The notes under the pieces: generated by a model | The model's database searches: none | The model's input: the letters and a program-made list of their open reading frames with translations, nothing else | What the model was told of the DNA's origin: nothing | DNA from: Paludibacteraceae bacterium | GTDB lineage: Bacteria; Bacteroidota; Bacteroidia; Bacteroidales; Paludibacteraceae | Reading direction: 5' to 3' | DNA length: 61,367 bases | Assembly (NCBI GenBank): GCA_017477325.1 | Contig: JAFUWV010000007.1 | Span: 1-61,367, forward strand | Translations under genes and position numbers: made by a program | Shown: in pieces, positions 9,127-19,900 of the stretch | Numbering within the stretch: position 1 is the first letter of the stretch | Layout of the letters: the number at the start of each line of letters is the position of its first letter

Positions 9127-9156
9127 CAAAGATACTAAAAAAAAATGAAAAACAAT
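9127..9156 (-). promoter_or_regulatory. Promoter of the DUF6340-like/DUF748 operon
   Basis: Minus-strand TATCTTTG (9127-9134) with ATTG at 9153-9156. Transcription would begin near 9120, leaving a leader of roughly a dozen nucleotides before the GTG start. Confidence 0.6.
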
Positions 9157-9174
9157 GTATGTTTCCTACAGCAT

Positions 9175-9218
9175 ACAAAAAAATGTTAGCGGATTTCATG
9201 AGATGGAATCCGCCAACA
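9175..9218 (-). terminator. Terminator of the giant-protein operon
   Basis: On the minus strand TGTTGGCGGATT pairs with AATCCGCTAACA (arms 9207-9218 and 9184-9195; one G-T pair) around an 11-nt loop and is followed by a T run (9177-9183). It lies 44 bases past the OmpA-family stop codon and closes the 14-kb operon. Confidence 0.8.
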
Positions 9219-9261
9219 AATCAAACAGTCAGGTGTTTCTTCATTTTAGCGATAATGTTTA

Positions 9262-10470
9262 TCACTTCGGCAGGACAGTAATACGGACGATCCGATTGAG
9301 TGATGTCTTCTCGTAGACTTGCTCACGAGCACCCAGAGGATTGATTGTGATTTTGCTTTCATCTACGCCATAGTCATTGACAAGAATATCCCTAACACTC
9401 TCAGCACGTCGTTTTGCCAGTTCATCGTTATATTCGACTGACCCTGTTCCTGCATCGCAGTATGCATCAAGACGCAGAGTAGCCTCGGGATAAGCGGAAA
9501 GGAATGCAGCTACGTTGTAGTACTGAGCCTCATAATCCTGTTTGGGTTTGTCGCTTCTGATAGCAAACTCTATCAAGCCGATTTGGAACGGTTGGTCGAA
9601 TGTGCCTTTCTTAGCAGCCTCGGAAAGATTCGAATTGGAAATAGGTGCAGCACGTTCAATAACAGTCTCCGTATTGTTGTAAACATAAACGGTATCCTTC
9701 TTGATATTCATGCGCTCTTTCTTTTCACGAATACCGAACTTATGGCCGCCAATATTATAGGTTGCACCTATAGTGAATGCCAAGTCAGCTTGCGTAACCG
9801 GACCGGCGACCTGCCTATGATAATCAGGCATAAACGCAGTGGACAACTCAAGATTGATATCCCAGTTCTCCGTAAGGCGATACTTACCTATCAAGCCAGC
9901 ATTGCCAGTCAAACAGCCACCACCGGTAGTACCATGTGACTTAACATCAAAGACCTGAAGATAACCCAAGCCTATGAAAGGGATGATGTCCCATTTCTGC
10001 GAATCAGCCCAACCTCCCTTGATGCAACTAAGGAGCGACAATGTGAAGTCCAGATGCGGATTAATATAGAATGCTTCATATTCGAGTGAACCATCAGACA
10101 TTACTCTCGGACTGAGAGGAGCATCCGAACTACCGATCAGAGAAAAATCGAATCCCCAATTGTTAGCTCTTTCGCCACTTATAGCACCTTTCCACCACAT
10201 ACTCTTCAGTTGTAAGCGGAATCCAAAATAAGGCATAATCCATTTACCTACAGTGACGGAAGTGTTAAGTCGCACACCGTTGCCGGCAACAACCTCCTTT
10301 ATAGAATCATTGAAAAGGATATTTCCGCCAAGTTGCAGGTCGATATACCAGTCATCCACACCTTTCCCGAAGCCATTATAAACGGTTTCAGCAGGTGCAT
10401 TCTCGTCCTGAGCGAAAGTTACCACGGAAACCAGGCAACTCAATAACAATAGAAATATTTTTTTCTGCAT
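9262..10470 (-). CDS. OmpA-family outer-membrane protein
   Basis: The 402-aa protein has a signal peptide (cut after VTFA), an N-terminal beta-barrel-like region (about 30-260) with alternating aromatic strands, and a C-terminal OmpA peptidoglycan-binding domain (about 295-402): AYPEATLRLDAYCDAGTG, then ELAKRRAESVRDIL with the Arg and Asp expected to hold diaminopimelate. It is the last gene of a five-gene operon, 5 bases after the lipoprotein gene. Family knowledge predicts that it spans the outer membrane and grips the cell wall. In this context I infer that it anchors or docks the large surface proteins encoded upstream. Confidence 0.85.
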   Translation of the reverse strand: MQKKIFLLLLSCLVSVVTFAQDENAPAETVYNGFGKGVDDWYIDLQLGGNILFNDSIKEVVAGNGVRLNTSVTVGKWIMPYFGFRLQLKSMWWKGAISGERANNWGFDFSLIGSSDAPLSPRVMSDGSLEYEAFYINPHLDFTLSLLSCIKGGWADSQKWDIIPFIGLGYLQVFDVKSHGTTGGGCLTGNAGLIGKYRLTENWDINLELSTAFMPDYHRQVAGPVTQADLAFTIGATYNIGGHKFGIREKKERMNIKKDTVYVYNNTETVIERAAPISNSNLSEAAKKGTFDQPFQIGLIEFAIRSDKPKQDYEAQYYNVAAFLSAYPEATLRLDAYCDAGTGSVEYNDELAKRRAESVRDILVNDYGVDESKITINPLGAREQVYEKTSLNRIVRITVLPK

Positions 10471-10475
10471 AAGTC

Positions 10476-10895
10476 TTAGATGGCTATAAAGTTAATAACT
10501 AATGGTTTGTCGGGTGTGCCTAACTGCGTATCCTGTTTGAACGGGAATACCTCCGTTCCAAGATACTTATATTGCGTTTTTGCACTCCAATATTGGAAAG
10601 TAATATTGACAACTTCATCCTCAGCAGCCAAAATCTGGATATAGAATATACCATCATACAAATTGGCCACACCGCGAATTTCCTCCCCCACAAGGGCGAC
10701 CATTTGGTCGTCCTTAGTGAGGAAAGGATTCAGGTTTTCCGGAAGCTGAATAGCTGCCGTCATACTAACCGAGTATTCCGCTTTATCCGTAAATGTCCAA
10801 TTGGGGTTATCGTATTTATTTACGTCATTGCCATTGTTACATGACATCATCGAAACGGAGATGATGAGAACTATTACATAAATGCTCTTTTTCAT
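10476..10895 (-). CDS. Lipoprotein sharing a domain with the giant T9SS protein
   Basis: The 139-aa product has a lipoprotein signal (VSMMSC, Cys19) followed by one small beta domain (about 40-139). Its order DDQMVALVGEEIRGVAN...VFPFK...LGTPDKPLVINF repeats the pattern seen twice near the C terminus of the neighbouring 3190-aa protein (D-x-I-x-A-x-x-x-G-x-x-x-G-x-A ... IPFK ... GTPDEPLEINF). I do not recognise a named family. It is placed between the giant gene (20 bases) and the OmpA gene (5 bases), which points to a joint surface assembly. An outer-membrane partner binding the giant is an inference only. Confidence 0.7.
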   Translation of the reverse strand: MKKSIYVIVLIISVSMMSCNNGNDVNKYDNPNWTFTDKAEYSVSMTAAIQLPENLNPFLTKDDQMVALVGEEIRGVANLYDGIFYIQILAAEDEVVNITFQYWSAKTQYKYLGTEVFPFKQDTQLGTPDKPLVINFIAI

Positions 10896-10915
10896 AATCG
10901 GATATTTTTTACGGA

Positions 10916-13900
10916 TTAATACTTAACGAACTTGGTTACTTCAACATTCTCACCATTAACAAGACGGAGGAAGTAGGTTCCAGCGCCCAAATCGGTGACA
11001 TTGATGCTGCGTACGTAAACATCGGAGCAAACAGCGGCAGGTGTCTCAATCAAGCGTTTGCCTACCACATCGTAGATTTCCAAGTATGTAGGAGCTTCTT
11101 GTTTGAGGACAGCAGTTACATTGATGTTACTTACAGCAGGAACAGGATAAACAGCTACGTTAGCAAGCGAACTTTCAGTTTCGAAGTTGATCTCGAGCGG
11201 TTCATCAGGCGTACCTGCCACAGCATTCGCTTTGAATGGAATAACTGTTGAACTGGTGTAGGTATCACCACTTCGAACTAACACGAAGTTAACTCCATTT
11301 TCGATATCTGAACCGGCAATCGAGATACACTGCAACTCATTGTTCTCATACGGAACGGCTACTGCCTGACCGCAAATCTCGCCATTGACAATAGCATAGA
11401 TAACATCGCCTTCTTGAACCATCGAACAATGTCCGAATACGCTCATATTGTACGGATAATTGCCGTTGATGCGGCGTACCGGAGCTTGATTCAATGTGCT
11501 GGCCTTGCTAGGATATGTTAACGTCTTATCATTATCAGGATCGATGTTCTTCAACATATAACCTTCAGTAGGTTTCATGTATTTGAGCGACCCAACCCAT
11601 TCATTACCAAAATACATTGCAAAGGCATTCTGCGACTTCACGATATCACCATTCTGCGCGTTATAACCTGCAAGAGCCGTCTTAACCGGCAAGGTATTCT
11701 GAGGCAGATAACCGATGTAGTTCCAACGATTGGCAGCAATAGTAATATTTACTTTGGTCGGGTCAACAGCATTACCGCTAACCGGCAGAACTTTATCAGT
11801 ATTCACGCTAACCATGTACATTCCCTTGATATCGAAACCAGTCAAGCCACCACCAATATTCCACATTTCATCTTTAGCAGAATAGGTAGCACTATGATAC
11901 AAGTCTTTCACTTGCTCACCACCCAGCCATTCGGTACCATTCAATGCAGTATGAATATCGTTTAAATCATCGTTTTGAAGGTTGAATGAAATCCAATTCC
12001 AGCCTTTCTTGAGTTCTATGTTATTGAAATACATTTCTCCGCAATCGAATAGAACCGGATTCATTGGTGTTCCATAAACCTTATTTTTGATGAAGGTGAT
12101 TGTCTGAGAAGGAACCGCGCTATAAATAGTACCGGTGCTTGCGTCATACATGCGGAATGTAAGCGGTGCAGTGCTATTCTGCGAATTACTATAGACAGTC
12201 AACAATACATAGTACATATCGGTAGCTTCGTTGTAGGTTGTTCTGGAATTACCCACACATGTCTTACCATCGAATGCAGCCAAAATATCGTTTTCATCCA
12301 TAGAGAAGACTCCGTCTACTCGCATCTGACCGAAGATAGACATATTATATTGGAAATCGCCAGGATTAACCTCCCATGCAGGTTCTTCGCCCTTAACCGT
12401 AACGTTGAGTGACAACGGCTCCGATACATTCTCAGCATCTACCAAATAGATGACTTCATTGTAGGTTCCTACATTCAAACCTGAGTTGACGGTGAACGTA
12501 ATAGTTGTAGACTTAGTCGGGTTGAGCGTACCAGAAGAAGGAGTAGCTGTCAACCAAGAAGGCAGATTCTCAATAGTGAAGTTTTGCACGTAACCACCCT
12601 TATTGGTAATACCAATCCGGAACTGATGATCTTCATATTGCTGCTTCGTAATAGATATCTCATCATCTTGCCACATCAACTGGTTGCGATCGATATAAGC
12701 GCTCCACGTAATCGGCGATAAGATAGAGTTGCCATTGAGATCGCGGATATCTTCTGCAGTAAAGGTAACAATTGTATTCTCTATGCGATAGTCATCTTCT
12801 TTCATGGTTATAATCAAAGCGTCGTTGTTGACTACAAAGTCGTAACGCAGTTTTGAAACAGAACCTTGTGTGCGAACCGGTGCAATATCAGAGCTTTGCA
12901 ACGTATTGCCACTGGATGTAGCCGAAAGAGTGTCGGTCACATAGTCTTTCGTGGTATATTGCAATTCCTGCACACCTTGATAAGTGATATAATGTTCGAA
13001 CGGATAATAGAGCAACAGACCTATCTCGTCACCATTAAGTTTCTGGTTGGAGAGTTCCTCCATTTGCGATTGCGTACGATAGAGTTTCCACAAACGAATC
13101 TCATCGATCTTACCATCAAAGAACTGGTCAGCCTTACGAGTTGTTTCTTGCGGATTAGTGTACCAAACACGTGCACCCGCATACATCATATCGCTCGATA
13201 TAGAACCTACCATATCAGCAGCAATATAAGTAATCATCCGGCCATCCATGTAGATGCGGGCATGACCGGTAGAACGACTGACAGTGAATGAGAATTGATG
13301 CCATTCGCCATCGCACCAGTCACCAGGAACTTCAGTTTCGTAGCCATTGTTGCGATAGCACAAAACACCATTTTTATTCCATCCTACCGAGAACAACTTG
13401 AACGGATCTTCAGCTACATTGCTAATACCATCACCGTTACATAACATTGTTGCATTAACTTGCTCCTTGTCGGTCTTGAACCAGAACTCAAGAGTATAAT
13501 CCATCTCTTCTGTAACAATAGCGGCAGAGGTATTGATGGTCAAATAACCCGACTTACCATCAAACTGAACGGAGTGACCATCAGGCAGTGCCCACTTGGC
13601 ATTTTCAAGTATCATGTTCACGCCACGAGCTTTGTCTTCGGTAGCAGAACCACGAGCCTCATCCATTGCATAATAACCGATCAGACCTACATCATTACCT
13701 GACAACTGAACAGCTGAATTAGCTTGCAGTTGTGAAGCCGTACGGCATGAATTCCATACACGGAACTGATCGACTTTACCATCGAAGTAATTGTCTTCGG
13801 AAGCGATGTCGCGACCTATCTGCAACTGACCAATACCTGTATATGGTTGAGCAACTTTCTGCTCGATTACTGCAACCCAGTTGACATAGGCCGTCAGGAT

Positions 13901-16900
13901 TTCGGTCTGAGAATCATAGGTTAGAGCTACGTTGTTCCAGCTACCTAACTGGAATGCTGCAGGACGATCAGACGTGTACTCATTTTTACCGAAGCGAACT
14001 TTCACATAATTATCAGAAGTAATTGCGAAAGCAAGACTTTGAGCGACATCACCATGGCTGAACAATGTAGCATTTTGAGCTTTATCGATAGTAATCCAAC
14101 CTTCAATTGTCAAATCTTTATTAGCATAGTTCTTTTGCAACTCAGTAGTCAGATAAGCACCTGTCCCATCAAGCTGAACCGATACATCGTGGTTGGTGGA
14201 AGCGCCATTGCGAATACCGGTTACCGTGAAGTTGTTTTCTGTCAGTAGGCCTTCAGCAATAGTTTCGTTAAAGTCGAGACGAATCTCATCCTCAACAGTG
14301 AGAATACCATTTGCAGGTTTGGCAGCACCAAATAGCCGCGGGTTGTACATATCCTTGATTCCGGATATAACAGCTGAAGGATTCTCATATAGTGTGTTGT
14401 TAATATTACATACAGATACCGCACGCAGATCATACTTCTGGTCTGGAAGTTCATCCATGAAGAAGTTGTAGGTCAACGTACCTGCATCAGATGCGAGAAT
14501 CATACGAGCTTCATTGCCTGCCTGAATAGCCAAATTATACAAAGTTGAATCGGCATACCAATAGCAGAGCGACGACCAATCATAATCCGACCCGGAAGCT
14601 GGTTTGTATTGGAACTCAATATGGTCGAAATCAGTGTAGTTAGCATCGAAATTGCTAATTTTAACCGGCAAATAATGCTTCTCCAGACCATTAACCATCG
14701 CCGTCTTGCACTTAGTGTTATACGTCCAATTATTGCTTGGGGAAACAATATCCAGATCAGTACATGTGGGCAAGAAGTGAACAGAGAATGTAATGGTATC
14801 GGCAATAACATCCAAGAAACTGGTAGGATCAGCTTGGCATTGCGATCCCAATACCACCTGAAGGTTATCGTAATTAAGAGCACGACCTTTTTCTACAGTC
14901 ATTGTCTTAACCAAAGTCTCGCCCGCTTTAACCAGGAAGATCAGCTCGAATCCTGTCACGGTGTTGCCATCGAACGAAATCATTGCGCCATCAGGGTTAC
15001 TCTCATCAACAGCTATAACCTTGAACCATTGGTCCTCACCCGTTTCCGAGTTATTACGCATATAAACTGTGAAATAAGCCGGTTCTCCGGAAGGAACATT
15101 CTCCATGAAGTTATTCTCCATAGAGATATATGGAACTTCCAAACGCATGGTAGGTTTGGTAAGCATTACGCTATCTGTCTTCAGACTTTTCAGTTTATCG
15201 GGGTCTTTTGCCATTTCTTTGTATATATCCAGATACTTGGCATAGTAAGCATCCTCATAAGGACAGGATGTTGCACCACCCTCAGTGACAAAGATGAAAC
15301 TGCTGAAATAATCTTTATCTTCGATAGCAGTAGAGTCAACCGTATTACCTTGACTTAAATTACCTTCGTAGTCATACTCCTCATCTTCCGACTTCCAATC
15401 CGGTTCGCGATAAACCGTTACAGACAAGTAGTCATCATCACCATCCTCAGCCAAAACAAATCCTTTGCAGTGGCTGCGCTCAGTCTCAGTTGTGAAGGTT
15501 CCACCTTGAGTAGTGGTAAGAGTCTCTTCCATTTTGTAAGATACAGCACTCTTATGACCATGTGAAATTTCTATATCTGATTCATAGCCTGCTGCTGCTC
15601 CCAGAGTGATGGAGAATGAACTTTCATGCGCCTTGCCTGCGGAGTAAGATTCGCTATATTCCATGCTTGCACCTGCTTGGAGCGAATAGTTCTCTACACG
15701 ATTCTTAGAATCTTTCTGAGCCATTAACTTCTGATACTCATTTCGTCCAAGTTCGTATTGCCATCCACGAATCCACTGGTTAATGGTATTAATTGTATCG
15801 ATGTTGGCATACTTAGTTTTGTTAGTATAAATAATATTATAGCTGGGACCATCCAAAGAACTTTCACTATTTCCAACTGTATTTTTATAACTATCCAAAC
15901 GAGAATCGGAGTTGGGCAAGCCAAAGAACTCGCTATCGGCAGGCCAATACGATACGTAGAAAATGGTATCGAATCTATCAGCCAAATCCTGCAAAGAGTC
16001 TATTTGAGCCTGGTCTCTATATGGAATCAGGAAACTATTACGGATCGACTCCATATTAGGAATAAGCGATTGCTCTATATAAACTTGAGGATAAGCAAAG
16101 GTAGTGCTGAACGACTGTTCTACATTTCTTCCTTTTGTTTGTACCAACACCCAGTCTTGCGGTGTGTCGTCGTATACTTTTTCGTATGCGTCCTCACCTC
16201 CTGCATTGTTGAATACTGACTTAGGCATAAGAGTAATATTGCCAGTACTACCGAATGTAATATTAGTAGAATATCCGATATAAACATCACCGTTAGCACC
16301 GACATACAAAGGATCATCACTTGTCTGGAAGTGGGTTGTGATTGTTGTTGTCGAAACTTTAGAATCCGATCCTTCATACTGCTCTGCATGGACAGCTCCA
16401 ATAGTAGCTGTTGTGGTTGCATCATCCTCTTGGACAGTTCCTGCTCCGAACCCGGCGAAGGTTTTAATTTCAAATCCCATCGCTATAGCTGCTCCCTGGA
16501 AACCTTCATTCTCAACCGAACCGGTATATGTAGAGGATTCAGTGAAAGTAACTCCCTTCTCAAGATAAGAATATGAGTTACTTCCCGGAGGATCGCGAAG
16601 CACTGTCAGCACTTTGTTAGGGCCAGCTGTTACGAAGTCGATACCCGTGTTCCAATAACCAAGTGTATAAACAGCACCATCTGTAAATGGAGGCACCCAA
16701 TCGAACGAAGTGGAAGAATCGCCATATTTTACTTTTGCCCAAATATGACTTTCTGCACTGGTAGGATCCAATTCGACAGATGTGAATTGATATATTCCAT
16801 GACCCAATGAATCTGCCTCAACTTCTTCTATCCGGTTGTTCAGCTCATTGGTAAACTCAACTGTTGCATCCTGAGTAGGAACAGAATCGGTCCAAACAGG

Positions 16901-19900
16901 GTCACCATTCTTGTCGAAATAGGTATAAACTTCGCAGATCTTCAAATCGAACGTATAACTGCCTCTTTGGAATACCGGTTTGCCGAACAAATAAGTATCC
17001 ATGCCAGCATCATAAAGCTGAGCAACATAAGCCTCATTGTTCCACAAACTGACCTTCGATTTCTCTTCTCCGAAATACGAAAGTTTCTTACCGTTTTCAT
17101 CCAACTGGCGAATATCAACAATCGGTTCAAAACGTTTGATAAACTTCATCGCTTTGTTACAACGAACAGTATCTTTTCCGTTTACCTCGAATGTGTCTAT
17201 CAATACTACGTTATCGAAATTGAAGTCTTGGAGTATTCCGAAGTCATAGTCTGTACCGTCAATGCGCATACCATAAGTGACAGGAGGCACATAAGCAACG
17301 AACTCACCGGTGGTATCGTTGACTGTAATTGTTATACCATCCTCACCGGTAGTCTGAGTATTAAACAAAGTATCTACATAGTGTGTGAACTGCTCTGTCT
17401 GCTCTTTAGACGCCAGTTTGTATTGACCTTGGCGTTTATGACTCAAAACCAGTTTCATGCCTTCACCCAAGTTGTTGGTACTGAGGCTTAAACCTACAGG
17501 ATAACTCTCTTGAATAACACCACCGGCAACACGTCCAATAAACTTAACACGAGTATTATCCCAGAGTTCGAGACCTGACAAGTCATCCTGATAATTGCGA
17601 TTCTGGCCATTACTCATAGTAATTTTTCCATCATTTTCGAAGACGTGACCATCTTTCACTACCTTAACCTCGTGAATTCCCACAGGAACTTGTATCATGA
17701 ACTGACCATTAGCATCGGTTTTGATTAGAGAGCCATTAGAATTCTTAACCTCTGAACCATCAATCACAAACCATGCGCCCTCTACAGGCATTGTACCACC
17801 TGTATAACGTACTGTACCGCTAACTTTAAAAGAACTCTCATCCTTGAAATTAACCGTATGGTTTTGAACACTCGGGCTAATCAAACGAATCTCACTGACC
17901 GGAACAAATGAGTGAACGCCCTTAAGCGGAGTGAGCGTATAAGCAGTGCTATTCCCATAATAAGGAACGCCAAGAATGGAATAAATACCACTCTTATTGG
18001 TTATGCCTTTGAACGACAACTGATTCGCAGTCGGGCACACATTGCTTGGTTGAGCACCAATCAATTGAACATGGTGCTTGTTATGGCCGGATATGGTGAA
18101 CGACATGTCGAACACTTGATCATCAAAAGTATAATCAAAATTATAGTATGCAGCCAAACCTTCTTCGTTTCCTGCCAAGTGACGCCCGTAATCACTTTCA
18201 ACAGAACTTTGAGAAAGTGCCAATGACCATACGCGAACTTCTTCGATATATCCTGCGTAAGCATTTCCCATTGTCATTGGGGAGTTAGAAGCATTCGGAT
18301 GATTAACTCCCTGGCGAGTACCAACCAAAAGACCATTGACATATAGGTGAGCCATCTTCGTATCAGAATCATAAACAGCAGTCAGTTGCGTATACATCGT
18401 GGTAGAAAGCGTTTCTGAGTCAACCGTCAAACGAGTAGAACCTATTTGGAAATACGGATGACCATTGTTGATACCGAGATCATACCTCTCCGGTTTTGTC
18501 AAAATATGTTGATCAGCAGTAGTTAATGCATCAGGCATAATCCATGCCTGAAGTGAAACCGAAGTCCCATTGTCTACCAACAAGTTGTTGTCTTTTACTT
18601 GACCATAAGCATCTTTGGCGAAATACATGGATTGTCCCTTTATTGTTTCAGTAGTGGACAAGCGTACTTCTACCGAGTCCTCAGCTTGACCATCGGGGAA
18701 TGTAACCTGACCATAGAATTCTCCTGTAGGAGTGCGGAAACCGGTTGCATAAACAGCATTGGATGATAATATGGAATCGGAGCAATTCAGCAAACCAATG
18801 ATTCTATAATCGTAGATATAACCTGCTTTAGCATTTGGATCGGACGTCATATAATCTTCAAAGACAGAAGCTCCATCCAATGTAGGCATGGTCTGCCAGG
18901 CGTCTTCACCCTCGCCATGCAAACGACGACTAATGGAGAATTTGTCGAACGTACCGTGTGATTTCCACTCTACTTCAATGCGGTCGGAGTAATAGCCCTT
19001 AGAAGCATCTGCACTTACCAAATCACCTATTTTACTCGGAGTAACAGGCTCTGTTACACATTTGTTTGCTATAAAGTTATTATTACCAGGCAATACAAAA
19101 ACTTCGTATTTATAGGTATTACATTTTTGGATAGCGCGATCTATATATTCCTTGGTTTCAATATCGTTTTTCGATAAGCCTGCGATTTCCTGGGATGTTC
19201 CTGTTGTTGTATTATTACGAACAATCATGAATCGGGAATCGGTACTCCATATATAGTCCATGCTATTATAATTCCAAGTTACTTTGATTGCGTCGTAACC
19301 GTCAGCTTCTGTCAGTACCGATGCTGCCGATGTAATCTGCACATGCTGATAATTAGGTTTAACATAAGTAGATTGACCAAAATCGAATCCCCATTGTGCG
19401 AGAGTTGTTGTACGCGTAATACGATAGTATATTATAGAGTCAGAGATGCCAGCGCTTGTCAGATTATCAATATACATATAACTGGTTTGCGAAGACGCAT
19501 ACGCTAAAGTAGTTGTTATTTTCTCCGCGTTGGTAAAGTTATCATGTATGGAGCGCTCTATAACGAAGTAGTCGGGTTCCATTGCTCCGGTTCCCGATTC
19601 CATATCCCATGACAGTTTCACAGTACCGCCATCCTGATATGCAGCTGAGAAATTTTGAATAGCCTGATAACCTTTGACGGCGGTGGAAATAGTAACTTCC
19701 TTATTTACTTTTTCACTGAATTTCAATGTTATCTTTTGCGATAGTGTTCCTCCTGATGCCATGCGGTCGGTTTGTTTGGTTAGCATAGCAGCCGAATTAA
19801 AAGGAGTACTATCCCAATAAAGATTGGTAGGCACAGTTCCACCAGTATAGTTCACCGTCATATCAAGTTTATTTACAGTATTGGAATACGAATAAATAAG

